Positions 43,654 to 54,950 of a stretch of DNA of 64,000 bases are shown piece after piece; positions within the stretch are counted from its first letter, which is position 1, and each line of letters starts with the position of its first letter. A model generated the notes under the pieces. It had not been told where the DNA came from. It saw only the letters and a list, made by a program, of their open reading frames with translations, and did no database searches. This stretch comes from Mesocentrotus franciscanus (taxonomy: Eukaryota; Echinodermata; Echinoidea; Camarodonta; Strongylocentrotidae): positions 5,641,284 to 5,705,283 of the forward strand of contig CP137674.1 of the NCBI GenBank assembly GCA_037976565.1, given 5' to 3'. A program made the position numbers and the translations under genes.

Positions 43654-45018
43654 AGTGAAGGTTCATTGAAATTTGGAGAAAAAAGGCAAATCACACCTCT
43701 ACAGCTTGCTGAGAACACTAACAAAATGACTAAAGTACTTTTTAAGCCCTCAATATTGTGAGGAATAAATTAAATGCAATTTTGATACCCTTTCCAAAAC
43801 CCACTCACAAAGTGAAATGACGGCGTTATTTACATGCGATAAAAGGACGTCACACTATGAACAACCTACAATCACACATTCGGGACAATGTTGCATACCC
43901 ATTGCAATTTTTAGATATGGGTCAACGTTGTTTCTATATTTACCGCCAGTGGTGATATTTCCTTTATTTTAGGCACTTTGAATGAGATACACTGAATAAA
44001 TAATACTTTCTACAAATGTGTATTCGATTTTTATGTTATTTACCGTCTCGTTTGAGCATAAAAATCGGGAAAATAATCACATATTCTGAGGGCGGTTCAG
44101 CGTGTATGTGTCGGATCTGGGAGTGCCCAGGACATTTTGCATGCTGACCTATATAACGACTCTTCTGGAGCAAAATAGGCGACAAATTTACATATACTTG
44201 TCCAGATATTCATTACGAAAATGTCTGATTAGGCCGATTAGTTTAGATTTTTGATAGATAAATGGGGAAATGGAATTCGAGAGAAGACTTAGATCAGTCC
44301 GGTTCGCGATTCACAGCTAGCTCAAGCGCCGGGCCGGCTGGCTGTGATATGCTGGCAAGCAAGCTGCGCTGGATGCAGGCAGGTTGTACGTACGTACGTA
44401 CGTACGCGTAGATACTGCACAGACGGGCCCACGCAATATACGGTATACCCATGGAGCTCTAGCTCCATGGGTATACGAGCTCTAGCTCCATGGGTATACG
44501 AGCTCTAGCTCCATGGGTATACCTGAACGTGAACGCTATATACATCGACGTATTTGGGAGTTATAAAATTGATTAGACTTAGAGCTAAGATTAAGAACCA
44601 AAGGTACTTCCTTCTTCTATCTCCTCAAAACTCAAATCAAGTATGTTTTCGTCCATATCGATATTTCCAGGGTGACTTTGATGAAGGTAAACAACGTTGG
44701 GTATGAATGGGTACGGTACTCAATAGTCAATGCAATACATATGTGAATTGCACGCAAACTGCATCGCGCACCGTCGCCAATCATTTCAGCTGAGCGGCCC
44801 ATTGTACTCATTGTTCATTTTGCTACGTCACTCAAAAATCAGCTGACTTACGATGTTTTCGGGGTCTCGAGTGGGGTGATATTTCGTCAAGTTTAATCAA
44901 CTTTTATAATTTTCGCACGAATTTACAAGTTACACAAATGTGATAGTTTTACTCAGTGTAATATTACGATTGCAATGATACCGAATTCAGTCAATTTCAA
45001 AATCAATGAACCTTCTCT
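43654..45018. mobile_element. TTAA-flanked element, 1365 bp
   Basis: TTAA at 43650-43653 and 45019-45022. Ends AGTGAAGGTTCATTGAAATT and, complemented, AGAGAAGGTTCATTGATTTT: a 16-20 bp TIR. A solo end of the family lies at 50395-50419. No transposase found. Contains the ACGT and palindromic repeats at 44390-44525 and so sits in intron 1 of the Ly6-like gene. Confidence 0.75.
44390..44525. repeat. (ACGT)n followed by palindromic 23-bp tandem repeat
   Basis: GTACGTACGTACGTACGTACG at 44388-44408, each base of which is self-complementary, is followed by three copies of GAGCTCTAGCTCCATGGGTATA(C). The first is preceded by its own mirror, GGTATACCCATGGAGCT, so the block folds as a large palindrome with CCATGGAGCT arms. 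Confidence 0.75.
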
Positions 45019-45022
45019 TTAA

Positions 45023-46790
45023 AACTAATCACATTTCCAACCTTGATTTTTTTTTTTTTTTTTTGGCAGTACTGTTTATTTCATTTCGTAATTTAGAATG
45101 TATCAAGTGATATTACAGATGATTATTTAGTTAATAAATCCACTCACTTATTTTGTAATTTTTACTTCTAGGCTGTTACACCTCTGCCTCCATATCGCTG
45201 TTTCTTTTCTCTTCTTTTTGTCTCGTCTCTCCCTTCTCTCTCTCTCTCTCTATGGGTACGTTTATCGGGTCTTGCCATCAGATATGTACATATCGAACCC
45301 CACTATCGAACCCCACTATACGAACGTGATTTTCGGGATGTCGCGTTTATCGTCTCTTCACGATTCAAAATAAAGGCCTTGTCTCTGCGCAGCTGCTTTG
45401 CGCCGTTTGACCCAGGAAGCGGATTAGCCTGGGAAGGTCCATAGAGCTATATAGGAAGGTCCGATTCGTATGTGGGGTTCAAAACAGCTTTGCGTTTATC
45501 GTGTCTCAGAAACGTGATTCTGGCTGTATGTCACATTCAAAACGCACTTTTTTCGGCAATATGCCCATATCTAAAGACGTTTGAAAAAGGCTTTGCGTTT
45601 ATCGCCTTAAAAATTTGGTCGATAAACGCAACCTGTATTGCTTTTTCGCCTTCATATTATTGTGTGACTTTGAAATATGTATAGATTGGTAAGATATTCT
45701 CTTTTGTGATTTTTACTTTGTAAATTGCATTCAATTTAGCCGTTCGGGTGCCGTGTGGATTTTTTTTAATAAATACCATTTTTATACAATACAATACAAT
45801 AAATCATTAATGTTGTTGGTGCGTCTTTGTCATCTTAAGGCTTCATTTCTTCTGACAAAATTCAAATCACTTGCAGCTACATGTATAAACACTGTCAAAT
45901 ATGACAAAAGCTTTCCGGTAATGCTAATTTTAATTCAAGATAATTATAAAAGATTAAGAGATTCGTTTATTTACCATTTTCAAATAATTATGTATATGTA
46001 CCAACAAAGAAGTCCATATCATATTACTAGTGCAATGACAAAGGCGCAATGGCTAGGTGGTTGAGCAATGGTCCCGTAAGACATTAATCCTCATAACCAA
46101 TTCCCTCGGAAAAGACTCAAGCCGTTGGTCCCTGGTTACTTACTTATAAACATACACATGCTTGGTAGCAGTCTGGTTATTTAAAACCAACCAGCCAACT
46201 AACCAATAATCACCCACACACTTCGGATGAAAATAACGTGTTTCAAACATCTGAGAAAATAACACTTCAATATTGTACATGTTACTGTGAAATAATTGGT
46301 GATCTTAAGGAACATTATATTGTGCTGAACAGCTAAGCTTCTAAGGCTTGCAAAGAAATAATGAGTATGTTAAAGTATCATTAAGCATTAATTTAATTGA
46401 TACCATGAGACCTTAATATAATTTTTTTAAATACTATTGTTCTTTTTGTTTTGTTTTGTCTTGGTTGTTTTCATCTTCTTCTTTTTCTACTACTTCTCAT
46501 TCTTCTTTTTCTTTCTGCTCCCAATGGGAAACCAGCTGCACTATGCAAGTGCAGCTGAAAATGGGCTATCCTGCCGTCTGTTTATCTGTTTTTGTTTTAT
46601 TTTGTTGCACATTCTTTCGTTCTTAATAATTTGTTTTCAATTTAATGCCATATAGTTTTTCTTACTTATGTAAACTGTATATCATGTATGTGTTTAATAA
46701 TGTTGTTAGTTTGTTTTTATTATCTTTTCTATTATTCGTTTGATATGACAGAAATAAAAGAAAAATGAACAAAATAATCTAAGCATCTGT
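45023..46790. other. 5' part of intron 1: poly-T, GCGTTTATCG repeats, possible SINE
   Basis: Poly-T at 45048-45064; (CT)n at 45237-45251. 45255-45640 repeats the word (TTT)GCGTTTATCG four times, once inverted (CGATAAACGCAA), and has a tandem CTATCGAACCCCA. 46035-46200 starts GGCGCAATGGCTAGGTGGTT, A-box-like, but has no B box. No exon evident. Confidence 0.45.
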
Positions 46791-46797
46791 AACTTAC

Positions 46798-46846
46798 CAG
46801 AGGCTACGTAAGCCGTCAGGATGGAAAGTAGCAAGAGGGTCTTCAT
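46798..46846 (-). CDS. Ly6/uPAR-like secreted protein, exon 1 (signal peptide)
   Basis: ATG at 46846 on minus, in context GAACATGA with A at -3. It encodes MKTLLLLSILTAYVAS and the first base of Gly, a compact signal peptide (K, hydrophobic LLLLSIL core, A-x-A/S-G cleavage region). The donor is G|GTAAGTT at 46797. Intron 1 runs to 41111 (5.7 kb) and carries a CTT tract, a TIR element, a SINE and a TTAA element. The joined product of exons 1-3 has a predicted cleavage just before the GYAIIC start. All three introns seen or inferred are phase 1, as is usual for single-domain secreted Ly6 genes. An upstream in-frame ATG at 46918 exists but is less likely. Confidence 0.75.
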
Positions 46847-46984
46847 GTTCTCCTGATATGTTCTTTTTCGCCTCCGATGTCTGGATCTGGAATCCCTCGT
46901 CCAAAAAATCTGGTACACTTTCGGGAATCTTCTTCAGTTGATGAACAGCGCGAAGAGAGTGACGCGATTCGAAGATGCGGCGGA

Positions 46985-47067
46985 ATATAACAACTTTGAT
47001 TCGCTGTACATGATAGTGATGAACGTGCAACAGATTTCCTACATACGAAATCGAAACCCCGCCCCCA
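46985..47067 (-). promoter_or_regulatory. Candidate core promoter of the Ly6-like gene
   Basis: On minus: GC box GGGGGCGGGG (47066-47057) and a TATA-like TTATATT (about 46990-46984), 140 bp upstream of the ATG. The first exon would have a GC-rich 5' UTR of about 110 bp. A foldback MITE begins four bases beyond the GC box. Position-based inference only. Confidence 0.35.
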
Positions 47068-47070
47068 AAC

Positions 47071-47177
47071 AGTGGCGCAGCTACCTGGAGGACTAGAGCA
47101 TCCCCTCCCCCAACTTTAGAATGACGAGGGGGGATGAAAAAGAGCCCTCTCAATGGCTAGACTCGCGCTACGCCACT
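47071..47177. mobile_element. Small hAT-like foldback MITE beside the Ly6 promoter
   Basis: 107 bp, AGTGGCGCAGCTACC at one end and, complemented, AGTGGCGTAGCG at the other. Flanks AAAC and TAAC share AAC. The interior has TCCCCTCCCCC and its rough complement GAGGGGGGA. Confidence 0.6.
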
Positions 47178-47377
47178 TAACACCTTAACGGCGTCATTTT
47201 ATTGGACAATAATGTCTAACCAATCACCACTCTCCTGCTTTCAAGGTAGTTTTGCAGTCACAAACCCTTGTCGGTCGTTGTGATTAACAGTCCCAGGGTG
47301 TCTGAACTATGAGACTATGTTAACTATACAATTGACGTGTGCTTAAGTGCCAGATACTAGTCTGTCCCTGCAGACTA

Positions 47378-47535
47378 TCCTCAAAGTCCCGACGCGCCCC
47401 AAGAAGGTCAGGAAGACACTTGTAGCTGGGCCTATCGATGACACGGTGGCGTGCAAGCGAGATTGTGCCAGTCTTCGTAATCTTGAATTGTTGGAAATTA
47501 TTAAGAAGAAAAAATTAAACTATAATAAAACATGA
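47378..47535 (+). CDS. Candidate terminal exon, family unknown
   Basis: Follows an acceptor-like CTGTCCCTGCAG at 47377. Reads TILKVPTRPKKVRKTLVAGP, then IDDTVACKRDCASLRNLELL and a lysine-rich end (IIKKKK...), with stop at 47533-47535 and an overlapping ATAATAAAAC possible polyadenylation signal. Codon choice (GTC, CCG, AAG, GTG, TGC) is unlike the surrounding AT-rich DNA, which is the main reason to list it. RPKKVRK could be a nuclear-localisation patch. No domain is recognised; it could also be a transposase or retrogene scrap. It lies divergently upstream of the Ly6-like gene. Confidence 0.35.
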
Positions 47536-48353
47536 TGTTGTTGGTGGGATTTTTTCACCTACACAAGTCATGTACTCTCCTTACTATTTAATAGGGCTTT
47601 TTTATTTTTAAGAATTAATATAGATATATTGACTGCTATGATAGGCATGGCAGTTTCTATAGGTTCAAGGGTCCTCGAGAGCCAGTATAGAAACAGCCAT
47701 GTCTCGAATATTAAAGCAGTCCATATATCTTTAAAGTGCCTGTTCAAAGAAAATCACAAATATGGCAAATAACGTATCACTATAAACTGGTAAACTAACA
47801 GATGGCCATCGTACAAGTTTTAGGTCAACTACATATCGGGTGATTTATAAAGATACAAATAAAACCACCTCCATAGTATCTGGGATATGCGAGAGATTCG
47901 CCAGAAAAGTAACGATGTTTTAATGCCGTCACAATATGAACCCAAGCAGACGACATCCCATAAAGAATGAACATAATTGCAATGTTATTATTTCTCAACT
48001 TATAATGAGTGTAGTGTATATAAATGTGATGGAATTTTACACCATTCAAAAAGGGATATGAAACCGATTCTGATAACTAAATTATTTTGTTTGTAAATAC
48101 ACAGGATAGGGGTTAATGAACAATCAAAGAAACAACACTTTCAAATTAAAAAAAACCCCGGAATGATAGCATGGACGGCATTTGTTCCTTCTTGAAACGC
48201 CGAACATACCGCGGTGTATGCAGCTGAAAATACAATGGCGTCTTATTTTGTTTACAAGCGACGGGTTCCTTTATTTTTGTATCGTTGCATTTTTCATCAA
48301 AATAATACCATGCGCGGGGTTGAGTGTGAGGCAATAGCCTGAGGGTAGTGAAG
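47536..48353. other. Foldback at 47620-47731, otherwise no gene
   Basis: The foldback pairs ATAGATATATTGACTGCTAT, GGCATGGCAGTTTCTATA with their near-complements around a 25-bp loop containing CCTCGAG. The remainder to 48353 is AT-rich with no supported ORF. Confidence 0.6.
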
Positions 48354-48357
48354 TTAA

Positions 48358-49055
48358 AGGGAAATCCCACCCAAATAGATAACTACTCTAAAAGAAAGCA
48401 GAAAAATCAGAGAAGCAAACTGATGAAATTTTCAATTAAATCTGACTAAATATAAGAAAGTCATGAATTTTTGAAAGTTGTAATCACTATACGTATGGGT
48501 ACTTGAAGTTGGCTGAAGCGGTAATGTCAATGTGATGTAGTGCCGGACTACTTTCCCATCTTTTCCAACATATAAAATGACTAAAATTTAAAATTTTCAA
48601 AATTCATGGCTCAGGAGGGTTTATTCGTTTTAGAGGACCTTTAATAATATGATATCTATAATATATTTTGAGTAGTGCCCCAAGGGAGAAGGAACTTACG
48701 AGAAAAACAGATATTAATGATATTTTTGTACACGGCAAATGGGAGAGTAGTCCTCGTTCTACGTCACAATCCACTGACCAAACTACAAATTTTAGATTCA
48801 CCTACATTTAGTGATCTCATATTTCAAACATTCATAACTTTCTTACTATTGGTCCGATTCATTTCAAACTTTTGCCATTCTGTTTCTGTTATTTTTCTGC
48901 TTTCATAGTGCTCTGCTTTTATAGTGATCTCTCATATTTCAAACATTCATAACTTTCTTACTATTGGTCCGATTCATTTCAAACTTTTGCCATTCTGTTT
49001 CTGTTATTTTTCTGCTTTCATACAAATCAGCTTAATACAAGGGTTGGATTGCCCT
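48358..49055. mobile_element. TTAA-flanked MITE, 698 bp, with internal duplication
   Basis: TTAA at 48354-48357 and 49056-49059. Ends AGGGAAATCCCACCC and, complemented, AGGGCAATCCAACCC. About 100 bp near the right end is duplicated in tandem (48809-48907 and 48920-49021: TTTCAAACATTCATAACTTT through CTGTTATTTTTCTGCTTTCA). Same architecture as the 8.76-kb element but a different family. Confidence 0.75.
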
Positions 49056-49218
49056 TTAAGAGAAATAACTGAAGAGAAGATCATTAAAACAGGCACTGAA
49101 AATATGTGAGATGTTATGGGGCATCGTCTGCTTGTGCAAATCATTTTCAACATGTGACGTCAGACATCTCAGCAGCGATCGGAGAGCTTTTCTGGTGCTA
49201 TGCCGGGGCTGTATTTAA

Positions 49219-50281
49219 CCCTAAGAAGGCCGGGCTATTTGAGGTCTTAATACGACCGGGGGGCATTATGCCCCTCCCCTAAGATCTCGGCCGTGAAACG
49301 GCCGAGCACCGCGAAAAATTGCACGCATGTCAAGTGAAATGTATAGAATACTATGGTAAATTTAATTTTTTGAAAAATTCACTCATTTGCATATTTATGG
49401 TAATTTATGCAAATAAGGTAATAACATTCACCTTTTTACCCATAAATCATATAAACTTTATATTTAAGCATTCATTTTCACTACATGTATTCGTTAGACC
49501 ATTTGAAACAATATTACGACAAAAAATTTGGAAGAGCTAGGTTATTCCTTATGTTATCTCTTGTTTTGATAATTTCTTATGTATTTTATTGTCTTTTAAC
49601 TTTATTTATTTATTGTTTTATTTCATTTCTAACTACAATTCAACTACTTTGACTCCCAAAACAAACACCTAAACTTTAAACAAGACCCAATAACCAATGT
49701 TTTATCTCAATTTTGTACACAAATCACAAAAGGTCACGTGGCTTTGTAACTCTACGTCCGATTTTCAAAAAGATTGTTTTAAAGGGATCGTTTAACAGTG
49801 TTAAATCTGAGATACACGGCCCTACATGTTATTAGTGTCTGTGATATGGTGTAATAATGAAGCCCTAAAAAAATTGCGCTTCAAAATGATCAAGAAGTGC
49901 CTCAAAAAGTAAAAATCTTTGATTGACCGGTTTTACCATACTCGTTTTCCCTAATAGACTATAGTGTTATGAAAACCATCAGGCGAACGGTTTTCAAAAT
50001 TTGTAATTCCAATCATAAATATCTTGATAATCAGACAGGCGATCAGCTTGTAAAAGTCATGGGGTTCCTGACTGACCTAAAGGTTTATGATTATCATTGC
50101 ATCATGAGCTAAATCCAGAATTTTGTTTCAGAATCTGAGACAAAGTTACCGGATCCCTTTAAAAGATGCGCAAGACTCTAAAGAAAAGATTCAGCGAGCG
50201 GCGGGGCGCCATCCGTATGCGTTCCCGAACAATCAGAAACATCGCGGAGGGGTTATAATGGTCCCCTCGGCCTTATTAGGG
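49219..50281. mobile_element. piggyBac-like non-autonomous element, 1063 bp
   Basis: TTAA at 49215-49218 and 50282-50285. Ends CCCTAAGAAGGCCGGGC and, complemented, CCCTAATAAGGCCGAGG. TTAA targets and CCC-starting ends are the piggyBac signature. Subterminal GC-rich blocks (CTCGGCCGTGAAACGGCCGAG, a perfect stem, at 49285) surround an AT-rich interior without a DDD transposase. Confidence 0.75.
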
Positions 50282-50285
50282 TTAA

Positions 50286-51087
50286 GCGTTTTGTTATTGA
50301 TAATAATCATTACTTCGAATGTTTTCAAGCATTGCATTTTGATAACCTTGTCCAATCAAAGTTTCACCTTTGCAATAATGACAATAAAGTTAGTTTTTAA
50401 AATCAATGAACCTTCTCTTTTATGTACCGAATTCACAAAAAAAAATCTACAAAAAATTCTTATCTTATCCTTTTCTTGAGTAAAGATTGGTTAAAACATC
50501 ACAGAAAATCTGTGACACTGTCTGTTTATCGTCGCTAGAAAGTTGCCTGAATGTTACGATCATCCGGGAATCGCACACACTAAGCGACCAAATCGCACAC
50601 ACACTGAATGGTATCCGCGCTCGCACAAACTTTTTACACGTGAACCTATGGGGATCTGGACAAAATTTAACTATTCCGCCCGTTGGGCATATTTTTAAAA
50701 ACTATTGACCGTAAGGCGGGCATGACTAAAATCACGACTCCAATTTCGACCAATCAGATTGCTAGATTTTTAAAGAGAGGTATATAAAGCATAATATGAC
50801 ATGTAAGTAATAATAGACTATTGTCTAAGAAAGTCAGCAGAAAAATCAATAAGATAACCTTTCCTAGGGAAATTAAAAAATTATAGGCAAACTGGTCTAC
50901 TGTGTTCTTAGATTAATGACAAGAAATTAATATATAAATAAAGGCAGGTTTCCTTTCCTTGATGCTTATTTAGCCTAACAGTTGACATCAAGTCAAATAC
51001 TGATTTCCTCTCAAAAGTCGAAAGCCAAATACAGCGAAATCTCTCCCTCTAATTCACTTTGCTGTTGGCATTCAGTAATTTAATTTG

Positions 51088-51119
<32 letters not shown>

Positions 51120-51294
51120 GGGGGATGTATGTGTATGTATGTATATATGTATTGCCTGATAATGGAACCAAATGCCCCCTGGAATTTAAAAGGTTAAACT
51201 ACACTTAAATTACCCATTAATTTCATTCACCACTATCAAATTGAAATATACTAATATCATTATCTATTTTATCATAATATCATAATATATTCAA
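50286..51294. other. No gene; solo transposon end and TA/TG microsatellite
   Basis: A solo end of the 43.65-kb element family at 50395-50419 (AAAATCAATGAACCTTCTCT), and (TA)n(TG)n at 51089-51120. Short ORFs only. Confidence 0.5.
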
Positions 51295-52310
51295 GTTTTC
51301 AAGTTTATTTGTTTCACATTTCACAAAACAGAAATTTACATAAATGACAAAATTAGAACATAATATGAAATATACTCAAAGTATGACATTATATAATCAA
51401 ATCTTTGTAAAGACGTCAAAATTGATTGTATTAAATGGTAGGTTATACAGGGTGAAATGTGAGGAACCTATTAAAAAGCTCAGCTGGTAGATTATAAGTT
51501 CCCCTAAAAAAATATATATATATTTGATTAAAGTGGTTGCAATGGTGTAGGACGTTACAATAATAATAGATGGGCAAGAAGGCCTTAACATAAGATGATA
51601 TACAAGATGAAACATGCAATAATAACAAAAACAGCAAACAAATTAATTTGTTTCCAAAGTGAATGTCACGTTTGTCAATTTAAAGCCTGTCTGCACAAGT
51701 TTGGCCAGGAGGGATTAGACCACCCTGCTGGTCACATCAAATCAGCTCTCAATTAACATAAGAAAAAGGGGACCATGGGGGATCAACGGTCACCACTTAG
51801 GCATTGTTGGCTATATAGAAGGCGCAAGTAGCTACAAGTAGTGCAGGCAGGCCTTTAAAATATTGTGGTTACCCGAGCGAGGCAGTAGACATGAATAATC
51901 ATGATAATGTACAATAATAAGTAGGCAGTAGCATAGACATATTATACCACTTCCAACAAGCATTCAAACTCATGCACGCCTGCTCCCAGAGAGCCCCAAG
52001 GCACGCAACACATTCACCTGCGCCACGCCCCACGCCTCCCCTACAGTATAATTTCCTCTTTATTAGTTTACAGTAGCCGTTGCCAGGCCGGACAAGCTAC
52101 ATGACTTATCCGACCTAGCAACAACCGATGTATGCATGTGACTCCAACAAAAAAAACAAGGACCTGGCACAGCTAGGCGAGCACGTTCGCATGCCCGAAG
52201 GCCCTCCGGGAACAGGCACGCATAAATCTGAACATAATTATTGGAAAAGGCCCACTGTGTAAGTCATACCGAGGCGACAATATCCATTGATGTAGAATAA
52301 CATAAGTACT
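51295..52310 (-). mobile_element. Probable 3' UTR of the minus-strand LINE
   Basis: Follows the ORF2 stop at 52311 on minus and ends near CAAATAAACTTGAAAACTTGA at about 51295. The middle (51700-52240) is GC-richer and non-coding. Its membership in the LINE is positional inference. Confidence 0.4.
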
Positions 52311-54950
52311 TTAATTACAAAGTGGGCCATATGAATTCAAAAAGGAATGTCTAATAAGCTTACGCTTGAAACAATTCAACGATGGGGATTCTATTATCTT
52401 CTTATTCAGCGCGTTCCAAAATGTGGGTCCCGCATGGATTAATGTTTTGAGTGCAAATACAGTGCGGACGAGGGAAAGGTGAAAATAATCATTTTGTCTG
52501 GTGGGATATGAGTGGGTGGCATTGTTTTTTATGAACATGGGAGTAAAGACACTGGGTAAATCACCTTTGTTTAGCTGGTACATGAAGATTCCAAGACAAT
52601 GATAGTACAAATCAGATATTTTCATTATGTTGTCAGTTAATTGTTCGTATTGATCTTTTTTTAATAATGAAAATTTTATCAATATTTACTTTCGAACAGT
52701 TCCCCCGATGCTATTATACCATAATTTAGATAGGGTGATTACAATGTAGCATATAAGATATGACATGACATTTCAGTTCATGTATAATACCTGTATTTCT
52801 TGATAAAACTTTACACAAATAATCAATATGAATATTCCAGGTTAATTTACTGTCAATGTACAGGCCAAGAAATTTAGTGGAATTTGTCTGGGCCAAAATT
52901 AGTCCATTTATTTGAACCTGCCCTGGAAGAGTGGTTAATGTGTTGCTAAAGAGTTTCGCATTAGTCTTATTCAAATTGAGTGAGAGTTTATTAGCCTGTA
53001 TCCATTCAAATACAAAATTTAGTTCATCATTCAGAATATCAAGAAGCATGTTGGGTTTTTGGTGAGAAAGAAATATATTTGAATCTTCCGCAAAAAGGAG
53101 GAACGAGAGAACTATTGATGAGTTTTGGAAATCTTTGATATAGAGAATAAAGAGTGGGCCAAGGAGGGAGCCTTGTGGTACCCCGCAAGATATTGATTCT
53201 GAGTTTGAGTTGTGGTTATTAATGGACACCAATTGGGTTCTAGCAGTAGGTAGTTTCGGAACCACTCCAAGGCCTTCCCTCGGATCCCGCAATGGGATAG
53301 TTCGTATAGTAAAATCTCGTGGTTAATTCTGTCGAAGGCAGAAAAATACCAACAGTATGAGACATATTATCGATAGCTTTTGCTACTTTATCAATTTACA
53401 TCATTATCGCGTGTGTAGTTGAACGTCTTTGGCGAAAACCAAATTGAGAATTCACTAAGATGTTGCAGGTATTCAAAAATTGGATGGTGCGAGAATATAC
53501 TATTTTTTCGAGTAATTTAGAAAATGATGTCAGAAAATATATTGGGCGATAATTGCCTACATCGTCGACGTTACCCTTTTATAGACTGGAATTACCTTAG
53601 CATTTTTCATTTTGCTTGGTACTGTGCTGTCTACCAAAGACAAATTAATTACAAATGTCAGTGGAGAGACTATTTCATGGATATAATTTTGAGGAGATAA
53701 TTTGAAATACCATCATAGCCAGAACTTTTCTTTACATTTAAGTTATTCACGATATCAAAAATCTCTGTTTCATGTATGGGTACAACAAATAATGATAGAG
53801 GATTTGGGTTTCTTAGGAACGAGTGGAAATAATTATTTGGCCCTAAATTCACACACAAAAAAAGGAGTTGTATGCCTTTGCTATGCCAAGAGGGTCTTTT
53901 ATTTCGTTTCCGTTGTACACGAACTTACTGAATTCTAATTGTTTCTTTTCATTTTTTCTGAGAACATTATTGATAAATTTTCCAGGTTGGTTGTATGTCT
54001 TTTTTATGAGTGGTGAGTTAGGTAGAATAATAATTCTTTTTGCCCTACGTATTACATATGTCAAGGTATTACAATAGGAAGTGTTTTTTAGCTTTGATTC
54101 ATCTGTTCTATCTGGACTATTTTTCCGGTTAATGGATCTGAGTATAGACTTAGTGTTCCAAGGGGATCTAGGTACTTTTTTATAACTGAACTTGGAAGGT
54201 GATTTCACTGGAATATAGCTATCACATAAAGTCATAATTATATCAACTAGCTTGTTATAAGCATCATTAACATCATTATTGTCAAGAACTACAGACCAGT
54301 CAGTGAGTATCAGACTTGATCTGAGTCTAGCTTCATTCTCTTCTGACATATAACGTGAACCCACTATGTTATTCTGAATATCAGGCTTGAATATGTTAGA
54401 AATATGGGGGGAGGGGGTACGTGTAAACACTGGGAAATGAGCTGATATGTCAGAAAATTTAAATGCCTTGATCCATACAATAAGAAATATTGGAGAATAC
54501 ATTATCAATAAGCGTTGATGCATTATCAGAACTTCGTGTTGGTTTCGTTATAAATGGGGAAAATGATTTTGAAGACATGATATCTAAGAAATTTCGGCAG
54601 TATGGTTTTTCATTATAATTAAATAGGTTAAGATTGAAATCGCCCATTATCATACGATGTTTATCATTAAAGGACGGTGATGTTAACATAGATTGTAATG
54701 TATCAATAAAATCAGTATAATTTGAGTTTAGTGGCTTGTAGATTTCGCCGACAATTATGTTTTTCCCCCTGTGGTACATTGATTACAATAAAAAACATAA
54801 CAAACAGCTGATTTGAATGTGCCTATATTCCCAAGTAGGTTTGAATTGAAAAGAGAAATAAAGGAGACAGTTGAAGGACCATTTACGTATTCATAGGATA
54901 GCTTTAGCATCTGCAAAATTGTTATTGTTATTGTCAAGCGGTGCGTATCT
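52311..54950 (-). pseudogene. CR1/Jockey-type LINE ORF2 (endonuclease to RT), frameshifted
   Basis: Read downwards on minus. Endonuclease C-terminal half at 54779-54459: NIIVGEIYKPLN, then MIMGDFNLNLF (G-D-F-N) and PTRSS plus STLIDNVFSN (catalytic D-H region with N for H). Linker at 54523-53849 with the W-x-T/W-N-T stretch. Start of RT at about 53858-53670 (KKSSGYDGIS). RT fingers at about 53590-53400 in other frames (VGNYRPI, NSQFGFRQRRST). Palm at 53292-52726 (GVPQGSLLGPLFILY, then FAEDSNIF, where the usual F/YADD is A-E-D). C-terminal domain at 52682-52311 (HSYPTRQ, GPTFWNAL, SLNCFKRKL). At least four frameshifts or stops; inactive. No ORF1 found upstream. Confidence 0.85.

Noticed and set aside
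46035..46200. Possible SINE
   Set aside because: An A-box-like start is present but no B box and no match to the conserved SINE body, so only mentioned as a possibility.
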